64,000 bases of DNA from DATMRF01 sp035566435 (GCA_035566435.1 DATMRF010000064.1:1-64000), one strand, 5' to 3'; positions 8,776 through 17,244 are shown, numbered from the stretch's first letter. The notes: generated by a model not told the origin, from the letters alone. Made by a program: numbers and translations.

Positions 8776-9918
8776 TTAGTCGAGCGTCTGGTGGTAGCGC
8801 TTCACGCCGAGGGTCAGGGCAACGGTGGCGAAGAGCGCGATGGGCCACAGGTGCACCAGCACGTCGGCGAGGCCGTTGCCTTTCAGCAGCACGCCGCGGA
8901 TGATTCGCAGGAAATGGGTTAGCGGTAGAATTTCGCCCAGCATTTGGGCCCAGCGCGGCATGCCCCGGAACGGGAACATGAACCCGGACAGCAATATGGA
9001 GGGCAGAAAGAAGAAGAAGGTCATCTGCATTGCCTGCAACTGATTCCTCGCCAAAGTGGAAAACGTGATGCCCAGAGCGAGGTTCGCGATGATGAAGACG
9101 AGCGTCACGCCCAGCAGCAGCACGAGGCTGCCGAGCATGGGGACATGGAAGAGAACCCGCGCCGCGAGCAGAATCAATCCCACCTGGAGGTAGCCGAACA
9201 GGATGTAAGGAATAATCTTGCCCAACAGCACCTCGAGCGGACGAGTCGGCATGGAGAGCAGGTTCTCCATTGTGCCGCGTTCGGTCTCGCGGGTGATGGC
9301 GAGCCCGGTGATGAGGATCATCGTCAACGTCAGGATGACCCCCAACAGGCCGGGCACGATGTTGTACTGCGTGACAGCTTCCGGATTGTAGAGAGCGTGG
9401 ATGCGGAGGTCGATGGGCCCGGGCGTGCCGGCGAGAAAGGCGAGCGGGCCTTTGAGATCGTTGACCAGGGCAGAGTTGAGCACGGTCGGCAGGGAACCGA
9501 GCGCGTTGCCGGTCGCCGCGGGGTCCGTGGCGTCCGCCTCGACGAGCACAGCCGGCTGGTTCCCGCGAAGCAGATCGCGCGTGAAGTCTTCCGGGATGTT
9601 GACGACGAACTGGACTTCGCCGCGCGCGAGCGCTTCCCGCCCTTCGGCCTCGCTCTTCACCAGCCGGACGAAATCGAAGTAGCCGCTGTTCTGAATCGCC
9701 GCGAGCAGGGTGCGCCCCTGCGGGCCGCGGTCCGCCAGCAGGACGGCGGTAGCCAGGTGCTTGGGATCGGAGTTGATGGCCAGGCCGAAGAGGACGAGCT
9801 GGAGCACGGGGATGCCCACCATCATCGCAAAGGTCAGCCAGTCGCGGCGCATCTGGATGAATTCTTTCACCACGATGGCCCACAACCGCGCCAGCGAAAA
9901 CTCATGCGGCAGTTTCAT
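8776..9918 (-). CDS. ABC-2 type transporter permease (YhhJ/YbhR-like)
   Basis: A 380-residue inner membrane permease. It has the ABC2_membrane layout: one N-terminal membrane segment after a basic stretch (MRRDWLTFAMMVGIPVLQLV), a large periplasmic domain from about 50 to 200, then five hydrophobic segments with the conserved ITRETERGTMENLLSMP amphipathic loop and the SGFMFPF..MP.W motif. Such permeases form dimers, or heterodimers with a sister permease; only one is present here, so a homodimer is likely. The start overlaps the 3' end of the upstream ATPase gene by 17 bp, a sign of translational coupling. Its role is export of an organic compound or drug together with the neighbouring adaptor and channel. 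Confidence 0.9.
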   Translation of the reverse strand: MKLPHEFSLARLWAIVVKEFIQMRRDWLTFAMMVGIPVLQLVLFGLAINSDPKHLATAVLLADRGPQGRTLLAAIQNSGYFDFVRLVKSEAEGREALARGEVQFVVNIPEDFTRDLLRGNQPAVLVEADATDPAATGNALGSLPTVLNSALVNDLKGPLAFLAGTPGPIDLRIHALYNPEAVTQYNIVPGLLGVILTLTMILITGLAITRETERGTMENLLSMPTRPLEVLLGKIIPYILFGYLQVGLILLAARVLFHVPMLGSLVLLLGVTLVFIIANLALGITFSTLARNQLQAMQMTFFFFLPSILLSGFMFPFRGMPRWAQMLGEILPLTHFLRIIRGVLLKGNGLADVLVHLWPIALFATVALTLGVKRYHQTLD

Positions 9919-10834
9919 GCTGAGTCGTGTTCCTTTCCATGAGGTGAATGAAAACGTCCTCCAACCCGGACTCGACCTGGCGCCATTCGAAGGGCGGCAC
10001 GCGAAACGGCGCGAGGTCGCGTTCGAGGGCGGCCGGGTCGCCGCCGCTGACGTGCAGCGCGCTGCCGAAAACCACCGCCTGCTCGACAGCGGGCCGGCGG
10101 CGGAGTTGTTCCGCCAGCTTGAGCAAATCCGGACCGGTGACCGACCAGGTGGTTAGGGCCGAGTGGCGAATAACATCGGCGACCGTGCCGTGCGTCAGCA
10201 GTTTGCCGTTAAGGATGAACGCCAGGCGGTGACAGCGTTCGGCTTCGTCCATGTAGTGCGTCGCGATGAGGAACGTCAGGCCCTGGCCGGCGAGCTGGTG
10301 GATCTCTTCCCAGAATTCGCGGCGGGCCTTGGGATCGACGCCGGCGGTCGGCTCATCGAGAAGCAGCAGTCTCGGCTGATGAATCATGCAACCGGCCAGG
10401 GCAAGCCGTTGTTTCCAGCCGCCAGAGAGCTGGCCGGCAAGCTGGTGACGCCGGTCCACGAGACCCAGCCGCTGGAGTGTTTCGTTCACCGCCTGGCGCC
10501 GGTTGGGGACGGAATACATGCGCGCGGCAAAATCAAGGTTCTCAGCCACGCTCAAGTCCTCCCAGAAGCTGAATCGCTGGGTCATGTAACCCACGTGCTG
10601 CTTGATGCGCTCGCTTTCGTGGAGCACGTCGTAATTGAGGCATTTGCCGTTGCCTCCATCGGCGCGCAGGAGGCCGCACAGCATGCGGATGAAGGTTGTT
10701 TTGCCGCTGCCGTTGGGACCCAGGAAACCGCAGATCTCGCCGGTTCGCACCTGGAGGTCAACCTCGTTGACGGCGACATGGTCGCCGAACCGCTTGGTCA
10801 TTCCGCGCACATCGATGGCGAGATCCTCGGGCAT
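9902..10834 (-). CDS. ABC transporter ATP-binding protein (efflux, YbhF-like single domain)
   Basis: A 310-residue ATPase with Walker A GPNGSGKTT, Q-loop MTQRFSFWEDL, signature LSGGWKQRLALA, Walker B LLLLDEPTAGVD and switch histidine in IATHYMDEAER. The C-terminal extension after about residue 215 is the usual regulatory tail of ABC-2 exporters. YbhF of enterobacteria has two nucleotide-binding domains in one chain, whereas this protein has one, so a dimer would power the permease. It starts four bases after the stop of the HlyD-like gene and overlaps the permease gene. Confidence 0.93.
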   Translation of the reverse strand: MPEDLAIDVRGMTKRFGDHVAVNEVDLQVRTGEICGFLGPNGSGKTTFIRMLCGLLRADGGNGKCLNYDVLHESERIKQHVGYMTQRFSFWEDLSVAENLDFAARMYSVPNRRQAVNETLQRLGLVDRRHQLAGQLSGGWKQRLALAGCMIHQPRLLLLDEPTAGVDPKARREFWEEIHQLAGQGLTFLIATHYMDEAERCHRLAFILNGKLLTHGTVADVIRHSALTTWSVTGPDLLKLAEQLRRRPAVEQAVVFGSALHVSGGDPAALERDLAPFRVPPFEWRQVESGLEDVFIHLMERNTTQHETAA

Positions 10835-10838
10835 GAAA

Positions 10839-11831
10839 TCAATGGCCGAATTGCACGTCCACGGGCTGGCCCGGGTGGAGGTTTGCGGCGGTTTCAGGTT
10901 CGAAGACCAGCTCGACGAGGAAGACCAACTTGTCGCGGTTCTCCTGGCTGTAAAGAACCGGCGGGGTGTATTCGGCCTGGGGTGAAATGAAACTCACCTT
11001 CCCAGTGTACGGCGAGGCGGCGCCATCGACCGTGACCCGCGCGCTGTCTCCGGGATGAATTGCGCCCAGGATGGTTTGCGGCACGAACACGCGCACTTTG
11101 ACGTTCTGCGGCGGTAGCAGCGCAACCACCGGGCGCCCGGCAGCCACCCATTCGCCTTCGCGATACAAGGTGTCAAAGACCAAACCTGCCTGGGGAGCGC
11201 TCTGATGTTTTTGAGAGAGATCCCACTCCGCTTTGGCGAGGCGGGCTTGCATCGCCTTCACGTTGGCCGCCGCCGCGGCGACCTGGTTGGTGCGTGAACC
11301 CAGTTGCGCCGTCTTCAGGTCGGCTTCAAGCTGCGCGACCTTTTGGTGGTCCTGGTCCTGGAGCGAGCGGGCCCGATCAACGTCCTGCTGCGCCGTTGCG
11401 CCTCGCACGTGGGCCATTTCTTCCTGCCGAGCGAGTTCCTTCTCCGACAGGGCCAGCGTGGCGCGAGCCTGTTGGAGCTGCGCTTCGAGGGATTCGATTT
11501 CCGTCGGACGCTTGCCCTGCTGTGCGTCCTGCCAATTCGCTTCGGCCTGCCGGAGCTGGCCCTCGGCTCCATCCCGCGCGTCCTTCTCGGAGGCACTGTC
11601 CAGAGCAAAGAGGAGGTCGCCGGGTTTGACCTGCGAGCCCCGTTTCACGTTGAGCGTTTCCAGCGCGCCCGCCAGTGGAGAGGCGACATAGACGAATTCG
11701 CCTTCGACATATCCTTGCAGCATTTGAGCGTTGGGCCGGCTGCAACTCGTGAATACACAGGGCGCCAGCGCGAGGCTGCCCAGCAGGAGCAGCAGCTTGT
11801 GAATCGAAGCGGGTGGGGAATTCAGATTCAT
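10839..11831 (-). CDS. HlyD/EmrA-family periplasmic adaptor, probable lipoprotein
   Basis: A 330-residue membrane fusion protein. The frame is open far upstream, but the ATG at 11831 is the likely start because it overlaps the tetR stop as ATGA, and MNLNSPPASIHK then leads into a hydrophobic signal (LLLLLGSLALAPCVFTSCS) ending in possible lipobox cysteines. The biotinyl-lipoyl-like half motif YVASPLAGALETLNVKRGSQV is followed by a long coiled-coil hairpin (about residues 85-200) and the second half with AGLVFDTLYREGEWV and VRVFVPQTILG. The adaptor connects the ABC pump to the OprM-like channel encoded two genes downstream. Confidence 0.9.
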   Translation of the reverse strand: MNLNSPPASIHKLLLLLGSLALAPCVFTSCSRPNAQMLQGYVEGEFVYVASPLAGALETLNVKRGSQVKPGDLLFALDSASEKDARDGAEGQLRQAEANWQDAQQGKRPTEIESLEAQLQQARATLALSEKELARQEEMAHVRGATAQQDVDRARSLQDQDHQKVAQLEADLKTAQLGSRTNQVAAAAANVKAMQARLAKAEWDLSQKHQSAPQAGLVFDTLYREGEWVAAGRPVVALLPPQNVKVRVFVPQTILGAIHPGDSARVTVDGAASPYTGKVSFISPQAEYTPPVLYSQENRDKLVFLVELVFEPETAANLHPGQPVDVQFGH

Positions 11832-12463
11832 AGGAGTTCTTTCCCTTTGTTGGTCAGCACGCCTGAGAGAACCACTGAAACGACGGCGGAGAAGCCGTCT
11901 CTCACGGTGAGGCCGAGCTCGGCCAGTTTTGGCGGATTCACAAAGGCCTGGGTGGCGCCGAGCAAAATATCGATCATCCATTTGATTGGAATGTCTTTGC
12001 GGAGCAGGCCCACGCGCCGGCCTGCGGCAAACAGCCTGCCGAAGTGGCGTTGCAACAACTCCGCCCGGCGTTGTTCCGCGAGCTTGAACAGTTCCGGGGC
12101 CTCGCGCCGGACATCGCGAACGAAGGCCGGTTGGATTTCGTCGGTGTGCCGCTGCATGCAAGCCAGGAGCTGTTGCAGCGACTGGATAAAGTTCGATGAG
12201 CGTGCCCGCGTGATGCGGTCGAGGTCGGCCTCCACGTCCTGGAATTTATTGAGCAGGACCGTTTCCAGCAGGGCGGCTTTGCTGGGGAAATGGGCGTAGA
12301 GCGTCTTCTTGCTCATGCCAAGTTCTTCAGCCAAATCCTCCATGGTCACCCCGCGGAAACCGTGGGCGAAGAAATGGCGCCGGCCGCCGGCGACAATTCG
12401 CTGGCGGGCGGGCGGCTCGGCAGTCTCCGCCGCGGCAGGACGAGGTGGCGATTTGACGGTCAT
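11828..12463 (-). CDS. TetR/AcrR-family transcriptional repressor
   Basis: A 211-residue regulator with an N-terminal helix-turn-helix (MEDLAEELGMSKKTLYAHFPSKAALLETV split over residues about 41-69) and a C-terminal ligand-binding domain similar to AefR-like members. It is the first gene of the efflux operon and is translationally coupled to the adaptor through an ATGA overlap. The promoter directly upstream contains a perfect dyad spanning the -10 box, so it most likely represses itself and the whole operon until a pump substrate binds. Direct evidence for ligand identity is absent. Confidence 0.93.
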   Translation of the reverse strand: MTVKSPPRPAAAETAEPPARQRIVAGGRRHFFAHGFRGVTMEDLAEELGMSKKTLYAHFPSKAALLETVLLNKFQDVEADLDRITRARSSNFIQSLQQLLACMQRHTDEIQPAFVRDVRREAPELFKLAEQRRAELLQRHFGRLFAAGRRVGLLRKDIPIKWMIDILLGATQAFVNPPKLAELGLTVRDGFSAVVSVVLSGVLTNKGKELL

Positions 12464-12471
12464 AAAACTAT

Positions 12472-12507
12472 GGAAACTATTTTAGTATTTATAGTTTCCT
12501 GCGTCAA
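12472..12507 (-). promoter_or_regulatory. Promoter and TetR-type operator of the efflux operon
   Basis: On the minus strand TTGACG (12502-12507) and TAAAAT (12479-12484) are separated by 17 bp, close to a sigma-70 consensus. A perfect 9-bp inverted repeat, GGAAACTAT (12472-12480) and ATAGTTTCC (12491-12499) with a 10-base spacer, covers the -10 box and the spacer. Arms and 19-bp centre spacing are typical of TetR-family operators. The start codon of tetR is only 8 bp downstream of the dyad, so the transcript has almost no leader. Confidence 0.8.
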
Positions 12508-13293
12508 GTTCGAGAAGGGCTCGGGCGTTGGCCGGAGCCAGGTGCGGGCGGAGGGCGGGACTTCGAGAGAACTAAGGTGCGACGAGTCGCGCGAAGGGTG
12601 GAGGTGCGGTTTGAATTCCGGTTTCGGGGTGCGGAGGTCACCGAACCGGGGCGCCGAAGTCTGTAATGCGAATTAGCGCAAAAGAGCGAAAACAACTGCA
12701 AAAAAGTGCAAAAAAGTGAAAATTCCTGACAAGAACTGAGTACAACTGAGTACAATTGAGTACAGCTGACAATTAATGCTCCTGGCTGTCACTTGCGGAG
12801 GAAGCCAAAGAGGACCAGGGGTGGGGGGTGGTTTGGGGGTGTACAGCCGTCCCACCGTCCCAAGGCCGGTGTACACGGGCGATTCTCACTTTTGCAACCG
12901 TCCCACAACCGCCCCAGACCGTCCCAGCCGTCCCAGGGAGCGTGGGAGCGTGGGAGCGTGGGAGGGTAGTGTGTGAGACAGAATTCTTGCTCCTTAATGG
13001 ATTCTGTTGGGATTGGGCGATTCTGTATCTCATCGGCTAGAGGGCGGCCCACGTCGGTCCATCTCGCAGCGCCGGCCGACACCTTCTCTCCGCCCGGAGC
13101 TTCAGGCGTCGCGACGCGACGCGAAGGTCAATCGACGCGTCCCCCCGTGGACTGAGGTGCACGGCTACCATCGTTGCACCGCTGCGCGGTGCATGCCGCT
13201 GTCGGGTTCAGAAGAAATTTGTCCCACACCCGGGAGGGTATTGCAAACGAGTCTGCAGTTGACGGCTGCTGGCTTGCCGCTATCCATGGAGCG
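12508..13293. repeat. Long non-coding spacer made of short stuttered repeats
   Basis: No gene is supported in these 790 bp. Visible blocks are: GCAAAAAAGT-type repeats at about 12698-12725; three tandem decamers AACTGAGTAC / AACTGAGTAC / AATTGAGTAC at 12734-12763; C-rich GTCCCA words at 12848-12865 and 12897-12942; GTGGGAGC repeated at about 12940-12965; and a copy of the GGACTGA..ACGGCTACC hairpin family with core GCACCGC-TGC-GCGGTGC at 13176-13192. Each block has its own unit. A promoter for the receiver-domain gene is expected in the last 100 bp but is not obvious. Confidence 0.65.
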
Positions 13294-13668
13294 ATGGGAA
13301 AACGAATTTTGTGTGTCGAGGACGACCGGAATTGGCGCCTCATGGTGACGACGGCTTTGAAAGACGCCGGCTATGAGGTGGTGGCGGTGCCGGGCGCCGC
13401 CGAGGCGCTGCTGCAGAAGAACGAGAGCGGGTTCAGCTTGATTATTCTGGACCTGGACCTTGGCGGCGAAAACGGGCTCATGCTGCTGAAGCACCTGAAG
13501 CGGAACCATCCTGCGGCTCCGATCATCCTCCACACGGGTCTCGAGCATGACGAAAACGCGATCCAGCAAATGCTTGAAAACGGGGCGCACCGATACGTGC
13601 GCAAGGGGGCGATTGCCGACTTGGTGGCTGTGGTGGCGGGCGTGTTGCCCAACAAGCTGGCGAATTGA
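13294..13668 (+). CDS. Single-domain response regulator receiver protein
   Basis: A 124-residue stand-alone REC domain. The acidic pair is D10/D11 in CVEDD, the phospho-acceptor is D53 in IILDLDLGG, followed by the conserved Thr in IILHTG and Lys in YVRKGA. The ATG at 13294 is preceded by GGAG at a short distance and starts exactly at the first strand; the longer open frame from 13174 runs into a repeat and is not used. No output domain is present and no histidine kinase is adjacent, so the partner is unknown. Such CheY-like proteins act by protein contacts, for instance on motility or pilus systems; a link to the pil genes 4 kb away is only speculation. Confidence 0.9.
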   Translation: MGKRILCVEDDRNWRLMVTTALKDAGYEVVAVPGAAEALLQKNESGFSLIILDLDLGGENGLMLLKHLKRNHPAAPIILHTGLEHDENAIQQMLENGAHRYVRKGAIADLVAVVAGVLPNKLAN

Positions 13669-13713
13669 GGACGCGCGGCGGCGTCTCCGAACAAGGGTTG
13701 AGGCTGCGCCTGG

Positions 13714-14679
13714 CTAAAATCCGGCTTTTTCGACGACGGCCTTCATCTTTGCCAAGCCGGTCCGAGCAACCTCCAACGGGTCCTCAGTCCAATACTTGCG
13801 GTTGAACAGTTCCAGAGAGAGCACCTTCTGACCTCCAGTGGCGTGCAGCGCGCGGAGGATATCCGTCAAGGGCGCGGTGCCGTCGCCGGGGTATATCCGG
13901 TAACTGTCATCGATCTTCTCCCGCGGCGGGTCGGCCGGGAAATCGTTCATGTGGAGAACCTGGATGGCGTCGGGGCCGAGCAAGCGCATGCCATGAAAAT
14001 CCGTGCCGCCCTTGTAAAGGTGAAAAACATCGGCCAGCACGCAAGCGCGGGGGTGGCCGGTTTCCATCGCAACGCAAACGCACTCACCCAGCCGGCCCAA
14101 GTTTTTGGAAAAACCCCACAGCTCGAGCTCGGGCGTCAGGCCGAGCTGGTCACCTATTTCCAGCAAGGAGCGGTACCGCTCGGCGGCCTTCGTCAAATCC
14201 AGCCTGGGTAAATTCGTCGCGCCCGCCGGCGGAGCAGCGAACCGTTTGCCGCCGATTTGCGCGACCATGTCCATCTCGCGTTTCGCCCGCTCGAAACCTT
14301 TGGCGCGCCGCTCGTCATCGTCCACGATCCATTCAGGAAACCCGATGGCGCCTTCGACCGTCAGTCCTGAGTCGGTGATTCGTTTCTTGAGGTCGGCCAG
14401 CGCGCCACCATCCCTGACAAATGCATCCAAAGCTTCGACCCACGGCTCAATGCCGTCGTAGCCCGCCTGGGCAGCGACTTCGACTTCCTTAACGATGCCG
14501 AGTTTCTGGCCGCGAACGGTGGCCATGTTCAGGCAGTAGCGGAAGGGGCGCGCGGCGGCCTGCGCCGGCGGAGCAGCCGAGGCCTGCGAGAGCCCGAGTT
14601 TTCCCCCCAGGAGGCCGGCGCCAACGAGCAGGCCGGTTTGAGCGAGCGCCTCGCGCCGTGACAACTTGCTTGTGTTCAT
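13714..14679 (-). CDS. Tat-exported sugar phosphate isomerase/epimerase-like TIM-barrel protein
   Basis: A 321-residue protein of the xylose isomerase-like AP endonuclease 2 superfamily. The N-terminus carries a twin-arginine signal, SRREALAQTGLLVGAGLLGG, ending near QASAAPP, so a folded enzyme with metal is probably exported. Barrel landmarks are the AAQAGYDGIEPWVE strand-helix, the glutamate in PELELWG, the ADVFHLYKGG histidine segment, HMNDFP and the C-terminal LSLELFNRKYW; E, D and H residues in these strands are the usual metal ligands. Such exported isomerase-like proteins are very common in Verrucomicrobiota and Planctomycetota, usually of unknown substrate. It is a single gene. Confidence 0.88.
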   Translation of the reverse strand: MNTSKLSRREALAQTGLLVGAGLLGGKLGLSQASAAPPAQAAARPFRYCLNMATVRGQKLGIVKEVEVAAQAGYDGIEPWVEALDAFVRDGGALADLKKRITDSGLTVEGAIGFPEWIVDDDERRAKGFERAKREMDMVAQIGGKRFAAPPAGATNLPRLDLTKAAERYRSLLEIGDQLGLTPELELWGFSKNLGRLGECVCVAMETGHPRACVLADVFHLYKGGTDFHGMRLLGPDAIQVLHMNDFPADPPREKIDDSYRIYPGDGTAPLTDILRALHATGGQKVLSLELFNRKYWTEDPLEVARTGLAKMKAVVEKAGF

Positions 14680-15446
14680 TCCTTTCCATTAGACAAAAAC
14701 GATGCGTTTGGCCAGCCCAGTTTGCGGCCTAACGGCGCAACCCTGGAGCCGGAGGGCCGATTTGTAAGCGGCTTTAGCGCGGGTATTTCACATCGTTGCC
14801 GGTAGCGCAGGTTTCCAAACCTGCGGGTACCAATGCAATCACGACACTCTGCCGACTTGGAAGTCGGCGATACGGCAGGTTTGGAAACCTGCGCCACGAC
14901 CCCTGCTGCCGCGGCACAGTCGTGGGTGTGTAATATTCGGTTTAGCGCGTGCGAACTCGAGGCGTTTGAGCCTGAGGAGATACGGTTGCTTTACCGGGCC
15001 TCTTTCCGGGCGGTCTTGTGCAACATCGCGATCAACGGGCTTGGCGGCTGCGGCGGCCTGATTCGGCCTAAGCTGGAGCCCAACCGGGTGCGGCTCGAAC
15101 AGGATTTCATGGCCTTTCGCGACAAGTTCTTCGCCTGCACCGGCTGGCAGGGCCTGCTCAGCCTTCAACGCGAGCGGATTGATCAACGGTTCCTGACGGT
15201 CGCTGTGGCCAAAGAGAACCTGGCTTGGTAGCTTAGCCTGCTCTATTCGGCCGAAAGGCTTAACGCAAAGGCGCAAAGGGGCAAAGACGCAAGCAAAAGC
15301 AGCAGAGAATAACCGCGGAATACGCGAAGCAAACTGATGGAGGACGAGGACCGGCCTTCGCGCTGCGCTTCGGCCGGCAGGCGAGAACGAGGACGAGGAG
15401 GAGCATTTGCGCGAGCTGCGCAAACCTTGATAGATAGCAGTACACG
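14680..15446. repeat. Repeat-rich region with three GCAGG/GCCGA hairpins
   Basis: Three near-perfect 18-base hairpins follow each other: GCAGGTTTCCAAACCTGC (14807-14824), GCCGACTTGGAAGTCGGC (14851-14868) and GCAGGTTTGGAAACCTGC (14875-14892), joined by the linker words GTAGC and GATACG. This family recurs at 27043-27149 and 29106-29255. From about 14927 to 15231 a plus-strand frame (ending VAKENLAW) is open for about 100 codons; I do not recognise it and rate it below 0.3 as a gene, although it could be a remnant associated with the following gene. At 15259-15296 the CGCAAAGGCGCAAAGGGGC word found near 7014 recurs. Confidence 0.65.
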
Positions 15447-15493
15447 CTTTTTCCCAGACTTCGCTGGGAAAAAGAGGTTCGCCTGCGGCGAAC
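15447..15493. repeat. Two consecutive perfect hairpins upstream of the unknown gene
   Basis: CTTTTTCCCAG (15447-15457), loop ACTTCG, CTGGGAAAAAG (15464-15474) is an 11-bp perfect stem. It is followed two bases later by GTTCGCC-TGC-GGCGAAC (15477-15493). The pair ends 30-40 bp before the probable start codon. It could be a transcriptional attenuator, an mRNA element or the structured end of a mobile element. Confidence 0.7.
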
Positions 15494-15534
15494 AGCCATT
15501 CACTGGATTTGCGAGTGAAGGTATGTTCCTGTTC

Positions 15535-17184
15535 ATGAGCCTGTCTGACGAATTTTCTACGTATGTCGCTGATCTGTTGGATGGCCGTTATGATTGTGTC
15601 GATCGTATCGTCCTCAACGGCTACTTCCTCATGGGCCAGACCAGCGGCGGTTTTCTGACCTGGTGGAACCAACTTTGGCCCGGCGCGCCTCTGGATCAAG
15701 AGCGGCTGGAGCAGATGGCGGGTGACTTCAGTCGCCGGCTTCATGCCTTCGCCAAGAAAGCGAACCTCCCCGTCATCCACTGTCTGCTGGGTGACAAAAC
15801 CAAGCACCAACGAGCCGAGAAACTCCTGCCCAAGGATCCCGCCTTCCAAGGCGTCTTTGCCATCCTGGTGGCTCGAGCCCCGGCCTTGGTCTGGAAAGCC
15901 AGGCGGAACCGGGAGGGCAAACTGGTCCTGCGGCGCCAAGCACCCTGGCCGCTGGTCCAGCATTACCATTTTCACATTCTGGACCGGGTCTGGGGGCACC
16001 TGACCATCAAAATGAGCGGGCATCCCCCCTTTGGTGTGCAGGTCAGTCTCAATGGGCATGAATGGGTGGAACGCCAAGCTCGGCACCAGTCCATTCGCTG
16101 GGTCAAGGAAGGCAACTGTTTTGAAAGCGGCAGTGATTTTGAGGCGCTGGACCAACTGGCCCGGGGTCTGCGCCAGCCCCAAGGCTTGGGAGAATTGGCC
16201 CAGGTGGTGGATCGTTGGATTTATTCGGCCTGTCTCTGTTTTGGGCTGGACCGTCAGGCTCAGGAACGCTCGCAGTTCCATTACAGCTATTCGTGCTACC
16301 AACTCGAATACAGCCGCAATCTGCTCTTTCAGAACGGTCGACGCATGGACCAAATTTACCAGGGGCTCATCGAGCGCACCCGAGGGTTGTTGGACGTGCG
16401 CCGGCTGCGGACCATTTTCGGACGCAAACAGCGACCCTCGCGCCGACGCAAAAGCGGCGGCCGGATCGAAGGTGTGGTGGAACAGCCCCAGTACGATTTG
16501 ACGGTCTTCAAGCTGATCTTCGGCAAGCTGGTGCTCAAGATTTACGACAAAGGTGGGCGGCTCTTGCGCATCGAGGTGGTCGTCAACAACGTGGAGGAAT
16601 TGCGCTGCGGCAAGCGGTTGGAGAAGCTGCCGCCGATGTTGGAACAGTTGGAGCGCATGGTTGTTGACTTCCTGGCGGCCGTACAAGCAGCCCACCTGAG
16701 CTACCTGGACAGCGGGGCCTTGGATAAACTTCCTACCCCCAGTGTTCGGGGCACGCAGCGTCTGGCGGGAGTGGACCTGCAGAAGCCTCGGATGCAAGCG
16801 GTGGCGCAAGCGGTGGTGGCGTTGGCGCCTCAGCCGGGCGGCTTTACCGCCGCCCAACTGGCCCAGCGCCTCCAGCAGCAGCAAGGCCCCAAGCTGGCAG
16901 ACTACAACGGGCGCCGAGGCGCCTATGACCTGCGCAAGCTGCGCGGCAAGGACGTAGTGGAGCGCGTCGCGCGAACGCGTCGTTATCGCGTTAAGCCGGC
17001 CGGTGTCCGGGTCTTGGCTGGCTTGCTGATCCTGCGCGAGAAAGTCCTTAAACCGGTGTTGGCAGGAGTCCAGCACCCCAAACGTGGCCGTCCGCCAAAG
17101 ACCATCGCGCCACTCGACCTGCACTACCAAAGCCTCCAGAAAGAAATGCTCGCCACGCTCCGCATTCTTAAGTTGGCTGCCTGA
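15535..17184 (+). CDS. Conserved protein of unknown function with C-terminal winged-helix-like region, possibly mobile
   Basis: A 549-residue protein starting MSLSDEFSTYVADLLDGRYD; an ATG 12 bp earlier (15523) is possible, while the open frame back to 15337 runs through hairpins and is unlikely to be translated. I recall close relatives in unrelated bacteria, often in several copies per genome and annotated as hypothetical; this is memory, not a search. Visible features: an N-terminal helix block (RIVLNGYF.MGQTSGGF), a conserved HYHFHILDRVWGHLTIK segment, a long FGLDRQAQERSQFHYSYSCYQ segment, a basic patch (KQRPSRRRKSGG, about residues 300-311), and a C-terminal region (about 425-510) of helix-turn-helix character with YDLRKLRGKDVV and a wing-like RTRRYRV. 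The basic residues suggest nucleic acid binding. No DDE or tyrosine-recombinase signature is apparent. Confidence 0.75.
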   Translation: MSLSDEFSTYVADLLDGRYDCVDRIVLNGYFLMGQTSGGFLTWWNQLWPGAPLDQERLEQMAGDFSRRLHAFAKKANLPVIHCLLGDKTKHQRAEKLLPKDPAFQGVFAILVARAPALVWKARRNREGKLVLRRQAPWPLVQHYHFHILDRVWGHLTIKMSGHPPFGVQVSLNGHEWVERQARHQSIRWVKEGNCFESGSDFEALDQLARGLRQPQGLGELAQVVDRWIYSACLCFGLDRQAQERSQFHYSYSCYQLEYSRNLLFQNGRRMDQIYQGLIERTRGLLDVRRLRTIFGRKQRPSRRRKSGGRIEGVVEQPQYDLTVFKLIFGKLVLKIYDKGGRLLRIEVVVNNVEELRCGKRLEKLPPMLEQLERMVVDFLAAVQAAHLSYLDSGALDKLPTPSVRGTQRLAGVDLQKPRMQAVAQAVVALAPQPGGFTAAQLAQRLQQQQGPKLADYNGRRGAYDLRKLRGKDVVERVARTRRYRVKPAGVRVLAGLLILREKVLKPVLAGVQHPKRGRPPKTIAPLDLHYQSLQKEMLATLRILKLAA

Positions 17185-17200
17185 ATGCCCATTCCATTCC

Positions 17201-17244
17201 GACCAACATGTTGGTCTTTGTAGTGCAATAGTCCAACATGTTGG
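17201..17244. promoter_or_regulatory. Two CCAACATGTTGG palindromes spaced 30 bp
   Basis: GACCAACATGTTGGTC (17201-17216) is a perfect 16-bp palindrome. A second CCAACATGTTGG lies at 17233-17244. Their centres are 30 bp apart, close to three helical turns, so a dimeric protein could bind both on one DNA face. They lie 17 bp after the unknown gene and about 240 bp before pilB1. They may be operators, or simply another repeat family. Confidence 0.6.

Noticed and set aside
14927..15231. A hypothetical protein ending VAKENLAW
   Set aside because: No recognisable domain or start signal; kept only as a low-confidence note in the spacer entry.
15337..15534. N-terminal extension of the unknown 549-residue protein
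   Set aside because: The extension is translated from purine stutters and two hairpins; the family start MSLSDEF fits the ATG at 15535.
14839..17130. A 763-codon open frame on the minus strand
   Set aside because: It is the complement of the conserved gene at 15535-17184; its translation is rich in Gln, His and Arg with no domain, as expected for a shadow in GC-rich DNA.
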